Of a stretch of 18,017 bases of DNA, positions 1-7,369 are shown in pieces; within the stretch, counting starts at the first letter, position 1, and every line of letters begins with the position of its first letter. The stretch is from NCBI GenBank assembly GCA_036005125.1, contig DASYQV010000328.1:1-18017 (forward strand), read 5' to 3'. The notes beneath the pieces are model-generated. The model searched no databases. It was not told the origin of the DNA and was given only the letters and a program-made list of their open reading frames with translations. Source of the DNA: DASYQV01 sp036005125. Lineage in GTDB: Bacteria > Acidobacteriota > Vicinamibacteria > Vicinamibacterales > UBA2999. The translations under genes were made by a program, and so were the position numbers.

Positions 1-25
1 GAATCAAGAATCAAGAATCAAGAAT
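1..25. repeat. GAATCAA heptanucleotide tandem repeat
   Basis: Three perfect head-to-tail copies of GAATCAA (1-7, 8-14, 15-21) are followed by a partial GAAT (22-25). The array begins at the first base of the window, so it may continue to the left. It lies just downstream of the porin stop codon on the minus strand, where it reads as repeated TTGATTC. No hairpin is visible. Its function is unknown. It could be a slippage-prone simple repeat, or an edge of assembly or intergenic repeat DNA. Confidence 0.8.
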
Positions 26-59
26 GGTTAATCGCTGCTCTCTCCCCGCGACGTTCCTG

Positions 60-1430
60 CTAAAACTCGACGTGGACTCTCGCGCCTGGCACGAGCACAG
101 GACCGCGATCGCGGTTGTAGCCGGGATTCACGACGTGTTGAAGATCGAAAGAAAGAAACACTCCCCGGATCACGTGCGCGGTGTAGTAAGACTCCAGTAT
201 CGTTTCGCGCCCGTACGTCAATCCGCCATCGCCGAGCAGAAAGCCTTTTCCGCCGAGTTGAAGGTATTGCTGGTGATCGGCGGAGATTCCGTTGCTGACG
301 CGCGCAATTCCAACCCTGTCGTTGCGCCGGCGCCACCACCTGCCTCGAAGATCGCCGCCGATCGCCGCCGAATCGTTCACTTCGGTGTACGCAAACGATT
401 CGTGGCGGCCTTCATTCCATCCGAGACGGCCGTAGACGCGAATGTCCCGGCTCAGTTCCTGCTCTCCGTTCAAGCCGAAGCCATACTTCGTTCTTCCCTG
501 ACGACGATGGGCCTCGATGTCAGGGAGAGGGTCGCGGCCCTCCATGAAGGCGTCCATCGCCTCACGGTAACTTCCCATGTTCGCGTGATTCAGATAACCG
601 AGCAGACGCAGCGTTGTCTGGTGCTCGAGCCACAGTGGGGGCTGAACATGGACCTCGAGATTCTCTGCTCTGGCGCGGCGCACGTTCCAATCCAGCTTGA
701 TGCCGTTTGCCACCGTCGGCATCAGCGCCTCCGCGAATCGCACACCCCATCGGGGATTCACGTAAGCGACGACCGCACCGACCGTGTACCCGCGTGTATC
801 GGCGGCATAGTCATAGCCTCCGTTGTTGTCGACGGTCCAATTCATGAATTGAAGATGGCTGTCGCTTCCAACGGAGTTCGTGTCGAACAGATCCGCGATA
901 CCGAGCTTCCCGACGTAAATTTCGATTCTTCTTTCCGGTTTTTCCGGCATCAAGGACAGGAAATTTCGATCCGCCGGGATACTCTCCGCGCTGAGAGCAA
1001 CCGTGTGATGAAACAAGAGCCTCGCTAGATACGGTTTAGAGCCCAGTGTCGGATTGCGCACAACATCCAGGTTCGTGAACCCGGCCAGGCCAAACGCATT
1101 GCTGATGCCGCGGCCTCCCGCGCTTTCCAGATCGACCAGGACGTCCGTGGACTTCGTCACCCGCACACCGAGATACAACGTCAACACCCTGGACGTCGCC
1201 GTTTCCCGCTCGGGCCGCAGGCTATTCTCCCCTGTGTATTTCGCGAAGAAGCGTGGATGCTGCTGATGGATGACGTTGATCTGGCCGGAGATCCAGACAG
1301 GCGAATCGTCGGAGTGCTCGACGAGCGTCGGCGCTTCCTGGGCTCGACTGAGCGACAAAGGCATCAACAACAGCAGTACGCTGATGCCACACAGCCGTAG
1401 AAAAGGGAGCGTGCCCATCCGTCCTTTCAT
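60..1430 (-). CDS. carbohydrate porin, OprB-like outer-membrane protein
   Basis: A predicted outer-membrane beta-barrel of 456 residues, probably admitting sugars or other small solutes. A signal peptide is clear: a basic start, a hydrophobic stretch at about 11-28, and a likely cleavage after SRA (residue 30). The mature protein has motifs I associate with acidobacterial members of the OprB/carbohydrate-selective porin family: GENSLRPE, a TLYLGVR strand, AGGRGISNAFGLAGFTN, alternating strand patterns, and a C-terminal VHVEF ending in the aromatic residue used by the BAM assembly machinery. The ATG at 1430 is the longest start. An internal ATG at 1418 also leaves a good signal peptide and has AAAGGA just upstream, so the start is uncertain by four residues. 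It is divergent from the TonB-dependent receptor, with 142 bases between them, which suggests joint control of nutrient uptake. The substrate cannot be read from the sequence. Confidence 0.85.
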   Translation of the reverse strand: MKGRMGTLPFLRLCGISVLLLLMPLSLSRAQEAPTLVEHSDDSPVWISGQINVIHQQHPRFFAKYTGENSLRPERETATSRVLTLYLGVRVTKSTDVLVDLESAGGRGISNAFGLAGFTNLDVVRNPTLGSKPYLARLLFHHTVALSAESIPADRNFLSLMPEKPERRIEIYVGKLGIADLFDTNSVGSDSHLQFMNWTVDNNGGYDYAADTRGYTVGAVVAYVNPRWGVRFAEALMPTVANGIKLDWNVRRARAENLEVHVQPPLWLEHQTTLRLLGYLNHANMGSYREAMDAFMEGRDPLPDIEAHRRQGRTKYGFGLNGEQELSRDIRVYGRLGWNEGRHESFAYTEVNDSAAIGGDLRGRWWRRRNDRVGIARVSNGISADHQQYLQLGGKGFLLGDGGLTYGRETILESYYTAHVIRGVFLSFDLQHVVNPGYNRDRGPVLVPGARVHVEF

Positions 1431-1446
1431 ATCACGGCAATCGAGC

Positions 1447-1476
1447 TTGAACAGCCCGCGTCGATCGTGGTATATC
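1447..1476 (+). promoter_or_regulatory. candidate sigma70-type promoter for the TonB-dependent receptor
   Basis: TTGAAC (1447-1452) and TATATC (1471-1476) are separated by 18 bases, in the divergent region between the porin and the receptor. The match to the -35/-10 consensus is moderate (four of six bases in each box). Transcription would start near 1483 and give a leader of roughly 90 bases that contains the inverted repeat at 1494-1533. Confidence 0.35.
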
Positions 1477-1493
1477 GCGCCCGCCAGTTCCGA

Positions 1494-1533
1494 CGTTCCC
1501 GGCCCGATAACGATACGCGGGCAGCCGGGAACG
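1494..1533. promoter_or_regulatory. perfect 10-bp inverted repeat in the receptor leader
   Basis: CGTTCCCGGC (1494-1503) is the exact reverse complement of GCCGGGAACG (1524-1533), with a 20-base loop. The loop can pair further or alternatively through GCCCG (1502-1506) and CGGGC (1518-1522). No T-run follows on either strand, so it is not a standard intrinsic terminator. Its place between the candidate -10 box and the receptor start fits an operator, an RNA leader element or a REP-like palindrome. Confidence 0.5.
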
Positions 1534-1572
1534 CCAATTCTGTCGTCAGTTGTTGCAGAATTCGAGGTCGGG

Positions 1573-4500
1573 ATGATTCAGCGAATCAGCGTCGCAGGTG
1601 TGTTGGTCGTCTCATGTGTGCTGCTGCCATCCTTGGCGTGGGCGCAGCAGTCGAGCGGCATCGCCGGAGTTGTCAGGGATACGTCGGGCGCGGTACTGCC
1701 TGGCGTCACCGTGGAAGCCAGCAGCCCGGCCCTGATCGAAAAGGTCCGCTCCGTCACCACCGACGGCGACGGCCGCTACAACATCGTCGATCTACGTCCC
1801 GGCACGTACGTCGTGACCTTCAGTCTGGCCGGCTTCAACACGTTCAAGCGAGAGGGCGTCGCATTGACGGCCGGGTTCACGGCGACGATCAACGCCGAGA
1901 TGCAGGTCGGCGCGCTTGAGGAGACCATCACGGTAACAGGGGCGTCGCCGCTGGTCGACACGCAGAACGTCCGCCAGCAGAAAGTCGTGTCGTCCGAGCT
2001 GCTCGCCGCGCTGCCGACCGGCTCGAAGGCCATACAGAACCTCGTCACGCTCACCCCGGGTATGAACGGCACGGCAGACGTCGGGGGCTCATCGGGCCTC
2101 TACCGATCGAACGGTCCGCGTGCCGCCACGTTCCACGGCAAGGCCGGCGTCAAGTTGCTATATGACGGCATGAACATCCTGGCTGCGAACGGTAGTTCGA
2201 ATGCCTATGTGCCCAATCCGTCCTTCGCCGAGGAATCCACCGTGGAAACCGGCGGCATCTCCGCGGAGAGCAGCGGCTCGGGCATCGTGATGAACATGAT
2301 TCCCAAGACGGGCAGCAACACGTTCGCGTACGGAGCCTCCTTCCTGGGTACCGGTGGCGGTCTACAGAGCGATAACCTGACCGACGACCTGCGCGCACTC
2401 GGCCTGACGTCCACGAGCAAGGTCATCCATCTTTATGATTTCAACGCAACGGTCGGCGGTCCGATCAAGCAGGATCGGCTGTGGTTCTTCGTGGCGGGTC
2501 GGCTGGCTGGCAATCAGAATACGGTTGCCGGTGTGTTCTTCAACAAGACGCCGCATTCGCCATTCTATACCCCCGATCTGGATCGCCAGAGTTACCGCAA
2601 GGAGTGGTTGAGGAGCCTCGGCGGCCGATTCACCTGGCAGGCGACGCCGAAAACCAAGCTGAGTGGTATCACCGATATCCAGGGGTTCTTCAATCGCGGC
2701 CGCGGGGAGTTTGCCGATCCCGTTGCCGCTCCCAACGCGTATAACCTTTCACCTCAGGGGCTCTATCAGGTCTCCTTGAACTCGGTGAGGACGAGCAGAC
2801 TTCTCCTCGAGGCAGGCGCATCGTTCACGAAGAACCGATGGCCCTTCCCGAGTCCCGGAGACGGTTTCATGCGCGTGAATCCGGACGACATCTCCATTCT
2901 CGAGGCGTCGACGGGCTTCCGCTACAACGCGAAACAGTACTACGCAAACATCACCGACCAGTTCCGCTACGCCGAGCGATTCAGCCTGTCCTATGTCACC
3001 GGGTCTCATGCGTTCAAGACAGGCGTCCAGCTCGAACAGGCGATCAACAATCAGGACATGATCGTCCACGGCGACGTGAACTACACGTTCCTGAACGGCG
3101 CGCCGAACAGCATCACCGAGTGGGCGACGCCATGGTTCGTCAAGAACCGGGTGAAAGCGGATCTGGGACTCTATGCGCAGGATCAGTGGAGCTTCAAGCG
3201 CCTGACGCTCAATTACGGCCTGCGGTTCGACTATTTGAACGGTTATGTGCCCGAGCAGCACGTGGACGCGACGCAATTCCTGCCGGCGAGAGACTTCGGG
3301 GCCGTCAGTGGCGTGCCCCGATGGAAGGATCTGGAGCCGCGGCTCGGCATGTCGTACGACCTGTTCGGAAACAGCGGGACCGCGCTCAAAGTATCTCTCA
3401 GCCGCTATGTCGAGCAGGGGAGCTATAACATCGCCAACGACAACAACCCCGTCGTGACCTCGGTGCTGAGCGCCACCCGCACGTGGAACGACATCAACGG
3501 CAATTACATTCCGGATTGCGCCTTGACCAATCCTGCCGGCAACGGCGAATGCGGTGCGCTCAACAACGTGAACTTCGGCAGGAACAACCCCAATGCCAGC
3601 CGCTATTCCCAGGACGTGCTGGATGGCTTCGGCGTGCGCAACTACGCCTGGGATTTCGCAGCGGAAGTGCAGCATCAAATTCGCCCGGAGGTGTCCGTGA
3701 CCGGTGGCTATTACCGGAACTGGGCGGGCAACTTCCGGGTGCAGGATAACCAGGCCGTCACTCCCAATGACTACCAGCCGTACTGCGTTACGGCGCCGGT
3801 CGATCCGCGGCTGCCCCGCGGCGGCGGCTACCAGGTCTGCGGACTGTACGACGTCGTCCCGGCGAAGTTCGGCCTGGGTAACACGCTGGTAGTGCCCGCG
3901 TCGCAGTACGAGGCTCAGACAAGGGCCTACGGATCGCAGTTCGGGGTGAACTGCGGTTTTCCGGGCTCGCTGGCCGGCATCGCCAACAGGGGGAACCTCA
4001 CCACCTGCGGACAATCCGACTTCTTCGGCGTCAGCCTCAACACCCGGTTCGGGCGGGGCATCCAGCTCGGTGGAGGCGTGGACACGGGGCGCACGGTAAC
4101 CGATAACTGCCTCGTGATCGATTCCCCGCAGCAGCTGCTGAACTGCCGTGTCGTCGCGCCGTTCAGAGCTCAGACGCAGGTCAAGGCGTACGGCACGTAT
4201 CCGTTGCCGGGCGACTTCGTGGTGAGTGCGACGTTCCAGAACCTGTCGGGGGCGCCCTTCGAGGCGAACTACAACGCGACCAACGCCGAGATCGCGCCAT
4301 CACTGGGCCGTAACGTGGCGGCGTGCGGAACCCGCGTCCCGTGCACGGCGACGTCCATGGTTCCACTGATCGCGCCGATGACGCAGTTCCTGCCCCGGCG
4401 CACCCAGCTCGACGTGCGGCTGACGAAAATTCTGAGGCTCGGAAGAGCCCGCGTGCAGGCGAACGTCGACGTCTACAACGCGTTCAACAGGAGCGATCAG

Positions 4501-4623
4501 ATCGCGGTCAACAGCACGTACGGCCCGGCATGGCCACGTCCCGTGTCCGACAACCTGGTCGGCGGCGTCGACCCGATTCTGCCGGGGCGCCTGGTCCAGT
4601 TCGGCGGACAGATCGCTTTCTGA
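1573..4623 (+). CDS. TonB-dependent receptor with carboxypeptidase-regulatory-like N-terminal domain
   Basis: A large outer-membrane receptor (1016 residues) of the Oar-like type common in Acidobacteriota, expected to import a ligand using TonB energy. The ATG at 1573 is chosen because it opens a signal peptide (hydrophobic 7-22, cleavage after AWA at 24) and follows GAGGT at 1564-1568. The longer open frame to 1270 only runs antisense to the porin. The mature N-terminus (about 29-113) is a carboxypeptidase D regulatory-like beta-sandwich (GVVRDTSGAVLPGVTV ... DGRYNIVDLRPGTY). EETITVTG and a plug domain follow, then a long barrel ending in QFGGQIAF with a terminal Phe. The mature protein has exactly ten cysteines in five close pairs (649/660, 738/756, 794/812, 846/858, 918/924), probably disulfides in surface loops. 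Ligand unknown. It is convergent with murI, 12 bases apart. Confidence 0.92.
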   Translation: MIQRISVAGVLVVSCVLLPSLAWAQQSSGIAGVVRDTSGAVLPGVTVEASSPALIEKVRSVTTDGDGRYNIVDLRPGTYVVTFSLAGFNTFKREGVALTAGFTATINAEMQVGALEETITVTGASPLVDTQNVRQQKVVSSELLAALPTGSKAIQNLVTLTPGMNGTADVGGSSGLYRSNGPRAATFHGKAGVKLLYDGMNILAANGSSNAYVPNPSFAEESTVETGGISAESSGSGIVMNMIPKTGSNTFAYGASFLGTGGGLQSDNLTDDLRALGLTSTSKVIHLYDFNATVGGPIKQDRLWFFVAGRLAGNQNTVAGVFFNKTPHSPFYTPDLDRQSYRKEWLRSLGGRFTWQATPKTKLSGITDIQGFFNRGRGEFADPVAAPNAYNLSPQGLYQVSLNSVRTSRLLLEAGASFTKNRWPFPSPGDGFMRVNPDDISILEASTGFRYNAKQYYANITDQFRYAERFSLSYVTGSHAFKTGVQLEQAINNQDMIVHGDVNYTFLNGAPNSITEWATPWFVKNRVKADLGLYAQDQWSFKRLTLNYGLRFDYLNGYVPEQHVDATQFLPARDFGAVSGVPRWKDLEPRLGMSYDLFGNSGTALKVSLSRYVEQGSYNIANDNNPVVTSVLSATRTWNDINGNYIPDCALTNPAGNGECGALNNVNFGRNNPNASRYSQDVLDGFGVRNYAWDFAAEVQHQIRPEVSVTGGYYRNWAGNFRVQDNQAVTPNDYQPYCVTAPVDPRLPRGGGYQVCGLYDVVPAKFGLGNTLVVPASQYEAQTRAYGSQFGVNCGFPGSLAGIANRGNLTTCGQSDFFGVSLNTRFGRGIQLGGGVDTGRTVTDNCLVIDSPQQLLNCRVVAPFRAQTQVKAYGTYPLPGDFVVSATFQNLSGAPFEANYNATNAEIAPSLGRNVAACGTRVPCTATSMVPLIAPMTQFLPRRTQLDVRLTKILRLGRARVQANVDVYNAFNRSDQIAVNSTYGPAWPRPVSDNLVGGVDPILPGRLVQFGGQIAF

Positions 4624-4635
4624 GTATTCACGTGG

Positions 4636-5448
4636 TCACAACGGAAGCAGCCGCGTGGTCTCTATACTGACCGGCATCCCGAAAAACTGAGTCGCCAGCG
4701 TCTGGATTCGTGGAGAGCACTCCGTGCTGAGAAAATGCTGCCCGCCGGACTTCTCGAGGCGTCGATCCATCTCGGGATGACGTCTGAGGTAATCGACAAG
4801 CTTCCGCGCGACGATCTCACCCTGAGTGACAATGCGAATCTCCGGCGGAATCAGTTCGCGAAAGATGTGTTCTATGAGCGCGTAGTGCGTGCAGCCGAGC
4901 AGCGTCGCATCCATCTGCGGGTCCTGTCCCAGGAGACCTTCCACGTACCGAGAGGCGGGAACGGCCGCTGCGTGCAGGTCTCCACTTTCAACGATGGGAA
5001 CCAGCAGCGGACACGCCTGCTGGTACACGCGAACCTCCGGGTCGATCTTCAGGATCTCCTGGGGGTAGGCGAGCGAGCTCACCGTGGCCTCGGTTGCGAG
5101 GATGCCGATCACCTTCGACCGGGTGAGCGAGGACACTTCCTCTGCTGTCGGGATGATTATGCCGATGACGCGTCGGTCGGGATGATGGTTCGGAAGGTAT
5201 TCCTGCTGAATCTTCCTCAACGCCACGCTGGACGAGGTGTTGCACACGACGACGATCAGCTCTGCGCCGCGGTTGAACAGCTCGATGATGCCTTCCAGCG
5301 TATAGCGGTGAATGACGTCCAGCGAGTGAGACCCGTAAGGAGTTCGAGCGTTGTCACCCAGGTAGACGAAGGAATGCCGGGGCAGCGCTTCTCTGATCTT
5401 CCGAACGACGCTCAACCCCCCGAAGCCTGAATCAAAAAATCCCAGCAC
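4636..5448 (-). CDS. murI: glutamate racemase
   Basis: Interconverts L- and D-glutamate without a cofactor, supplying D-Glu for peptidoglycan in the cytoplasm. The 270-residue product has the normal family length and all expected catalytic positions: Asp6 in DSGFGG, DNARTPYG at 32-39, Cys69 in CNTSSS, Glu154 in PIVESG, and Cys186/His188 in LLGCTHYALI. The start is a GTG at 5448. It is preceded at six bases by AGAGGA (plus-strand TCCTCT at 5455-5460) and puts DSGFGG at the usual distance from the N-terminus. The open frame extends 69 codons further upstream, but that part overlaps the nitronate monooxygenase gene and looks non-coding. Only 22 bases separate it from that gene's stop, so the two are probably co-transcribed. 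Around residue 97 it reads IIIPTAEE where many family members have an EPG motif, a mild deviation. Confidence 0.95.
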   Translation of the reverse strand: MLGFFDSGFGGLSVVRKIREALPRHSFVYLGDNARTPYGSHSLDVIHRYTLEGIIELFNRGAELIVVVCNTSSSVALRKIQQEYLPNHHPDRRVIGIIIPTAEEVSSLTRSKVIGILATEATVSSLAYPQEILKIDPEVRVYQQACPLLVPIVESGDLHAAAVPASRYVEGLLGQDPQMDATLLGCTHYALIEHIFRELIPPEIRIVTQGEIVARKLVDYLRRHPEMDRRLEKSGGQHFLSTECSPRIQTLATQFFGMPVSIETTRLLPL

Positions 5449-5470
5449 CTGTGGTCCTCTTCGAACGTGG

Positions 5471-6523
5471 TCAGGTGGCTTCGACGAAATCCTGCGCCAG
5501 GTCTCGCGTGAGAAGACTCGCCGGAATCTCTTTGCAGCCGGTTGTATTCTGCCCCGCCCACAAGGGTGAGAAGTCGCTCCTGCCCAGGCTTTCGGCCCTG
5601 GCGCGCAAGGCCGCGATGGCCGATGTCGCCAGGGGAAACGCGGGCGCGGCAGCACTGAGAGGACCCAGTTCCCTCATGATGCGATTCACGATGCCTCGTG
5701 CGGGCCGGCCGGTGAATACGTTGGTCAGCGCCGTGACGCGCGCCGCGTCGCTCTTCAGCGCCGCGCGATGCACGCTGGTTGTCGTAGCCTCCGGGCATAG
5801 AAGGTAGGCCGTCCCGACCTGCACGCCAGCTGCGCCCAACGCCATGGCGGCCGCGACGCCTCGCGCGTCCGAGATGCCGCCGGCAGCGATGACCGGAACC
5901 TTCACGGCCTGCACGATCTGCGGGACCAGCGCGAGCGTGCCCATCTGGGTCGTGAGATCCTCCGACAGAAAGATGCCGCGATGTCCCCCCGCCTCGAGCC
6001 CTTGCGCGATGATGGCATCGACTCCACGCGCTTCCAGCCAGCGAGCTTCGTCGACCGTTGTGGCCGAAGAGACGATTCTGGCGCCCCAGCCGCGCACCTG
6101 CGCCAGCAGGTCCGCCGAAGGCAGGCCGAAATGAAAGCTCACCACAGGAGGCTTGAACTCGCCCAGGACTTCAGCAGCGTCGCTGTTGAAGGGCACCCGC
6201 GCAGGCGCCGAGGGAATGGTGTTTGGATCGATTCCGAACTCGGCAAAGTACGGCGCCGCGGTTCGCCAGACCGACTCTCGCTCAGCGCTGAACTCGGGTT
6301 GTGTGTGACAGAAGAAGTTCACGTTGAACGGGTTCGTGGTCTGCGCACGGATGGTCATCAGCTCCCTGCGCATGTCATCCAGCCCGAGCATGGCGCAGGG
6401 AAGCGAGCCGAGCCCGCCAGCATTCGAAACGGCCACTGTGAGTGCACTGCCCTGCACACCCGCCATCGGGGCCTGGATGATCGGGAGTGATATTCCAAGG
6501 AGTTGTTGCAAAGTCACCGGCAC
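5471..6523 (-). CDS. nitronate monooxygenase, class I (FMN-dependent)
   Basis: Predicted flavoenzyme that oxidises alkyl nitronates such as propionate-3-nitronate, a detoxification reaction, in the cytoplasm. The 350-residue TIM-barrel protein shows the class I landmarks in order: LGISLPIIQAPMAG at 9-22, VVSFHFG at 127-133 containing the expected catalytic His131, EAGGHRG at 178-184, PVIAAGGISDARG at 210-222, and GAAGVQVGTAYLLCPE at 230-245. The start is a GTG at 6523. A second GTG two codons in (6517) is equally possible, and neither has a strong ribosome-binding site. The frame stays open for about 50 more codons upstream, but with no ATG, GTG or TTG. It lies 22 bases upstream of murI, so the two may form an operon. 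Paralogues in the same fold (2-nitropropane dioxygenase-like, FabK-like) cannot be fully excluded, but the VSFHFG motif favours nitronate monooxygenase. Confidence 0.9.
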   Translation of the reverse strand: MPVTLQQLLGISLPIIQAPMAGVQGSALTVAVSNAGGLGSLPCAMLGLDDMRRELMTIRAQTTNPFNVNFFCHTQPEFSAERESVWRTAAPYFAEFGIDPNTIPSAPARVPFNSDAAEVLGEFKPPVVSFHFGLPSADLLAQVRGWGARIVSSATTVDEARWLEARGVDAIIAQGLEAGGHRGIFLSEDLTTQMGTLALVPQIVQAVKVPVIAAGGISDARGVAAAMALGAAGVQVGTAYLLCPEATTTSVHRAALKSDAARVTALTNVFTGRPARGIVNRIMRELGPLSAAAPAFPLATSAIAALRARAESLGRSDFSPLWAGQNTTGCKEIPASLLTRDLAQDFVEAT

Positions 6524-6699
6524 GTGTCCGCGGCCATTCGCGCGCGTTGCGACGCGGCGAGCCGTTCGAAATGTCAGCCTTGATCTTCCATGATCCGTCG
6601 GGTTGACGCCAGACGGAATGAAGTGGCCGCGGTCCTCGATGTGATGAAAAGCGGCGGGCAGGAAGTCCGTGTTCTACTAAGTCATGGGATTCACGACGG

Positions 6700-6719
6700 G
6701 AGCGCGTTCAAGCGCGCTC
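6700..6719 (-). terminator. hairpin enclosing the DUF1326 stop codon
   Basis: GAGCGCG (6700-6706) and CGCGCTC (6713-6719) are perfect 7-bp arms around a 6-base loop that contains the DUF1326 stop codon (6708-6710). The stem is all but one G/C pair and should be stable in RNA. No U-run follows in the direction of transcription, so it is at best a weak or Rho-assisted terminator or an mRNA-stabilising end. Confidence 0.35.
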
Positions 6720-7334
6720 GTTGCTCCAGTCGAAGGCGTTGAACTGCGCGTAGCTGTTGCGATGTTCGAAGGCAAGCGGACCCGCTGCCACCTTCAGCCA
6801 TGTCATGTTGCCCATTTCGGCCTCGCGATATTCGAAGCCGTTCGGCAGACGGATCTGAGCCCGGTGCTCTTCCCCGGTCACAGGGTTCTTGATTGGCTCG
6901 GCCCGGTACTCGACTGTGCCGGGCAGCGACAGACTGGCAGTCCGCCGTTCGCGATCGGCGTCGAGCTCGATTGGCAGCACGAGCGGAGCCGGGCGGTTCG
7001 GTGCGACCGCGGCGAAAATCTCGAAGATCGTCCCGCCGTGCTCTCCACCGGTGATCGCGATGATGGCCTCCCGTTGCCCGGCACTCGCACGTTCATCGAT
7101 AATCAGCTGCAACGCACCATTGCCCTCGTGGATCGCGCCCGGGAATGAGAAGACTGCTGCAAATCGGACCCCGTCGAGCCGGACGGTTCCGAAGTGTCCT
7201 TCGCCGATACGAACTGTGAACAGACCTTCGCAGTGACCGTGCGTCGGCAGGGCATTGAACTGGCAAGGACACCCCCAGGCGCAATTGCAACCGCCGGCCT
7301 CTTCTCCCTTGAGATGCCACGGAACCGCCGCCAT
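6708..7334 (-). CDS. DUF1326 domain-containing protein
   Basis: A 208-residue protein of the DUF1326 family, biochemical function unknown. The diagnostic N-terminal cluster is present: Cys16, Cys18, Cys22, Cys24, His32, His34 and Cys35 in CNCAWGCPC and THGHCEG, which suggests metal binding. A family-typical beta-rich body follows (FSFPGAIHEGNG, IDERASAGQREA, ITGGEHGGT, then EYRAEPIKNPVTGEEH). There is no signal peptide. The ATG at 7334 has GGAGG eight bases upstream (plus-strand CCTCC at 7343-7347), so the start is secure. It follows the Tat-exported aminotransferase-fold gene by 35 bases and could be co-transcribed with it. DUF1326 genes are often paired with a DUF2182 membrane protein. That partner is not seen next to it here, although a different multi-pass protein lies two genes upstream. 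Confidence 0.92.
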   Translation of the reverse strand: MAAVPWHLKGEEAGGCNCAWGCPCQFNALPTHGHCEGLFTVRIGEGHFGTVRLDGVRFAAVFSFPGAIHEGNGALQLIIDERASAGQREAIIAITGGEHGGTIFEIFAAVAPNRPAPLVLPIELDADRERRTASLSLPGTVEYRAEPIKNPVTGEEHRAQIRLPNGFEYREAEMGNMTWLKVAAGPLAFEHRNSYAQFNAFDWSNERA

Positions 7335-7369
7335 GTTCTGTGCCTCCGCGTCTGTTGGCGCCCTCGACT

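Noticed and set aside
24..1028. 334-codon open frame on the plus strand opposite the porin
   Set aside because: Its translation has no domain or membrane logic and is antisense to a clear signal-peptide porin. It is a GC-driven shadow.
1270..1572. 101-codon N-terminal extension of the TonB-dependent receptor frame
   Set aside because: It overlaps the porin antisense, and the signal peptide starts precisely at ATG 1573 after GAGGT. The extension would bury the signal.
2749..4014. 421-codon minus-strand open frame opposite the TonB-dependent receptor
   Set aside because: Low-complexity Val/Arg/His-rich translation with no recognisable motif. The opposite strand encodes a complete receptor barrel.
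6524..6680. In-frame upstream extension of the nitronate monooxygenase (about 50 open codons)
   Set aside because: It contains no ATG, GTG or TTG, and the family normally begins just before the LGISLPIIQAPM-type motif, as the chosen GTG does.
6590..6742. 50-codon plus-strand small open frame in the gap before the nitronate monooxygenase
   Set aside because: No clear ribosome-binding site, runs antisense into the DUF1326 C-terminus, and ends in an Arg-rich tail. The evidence is too thin to call a gene.
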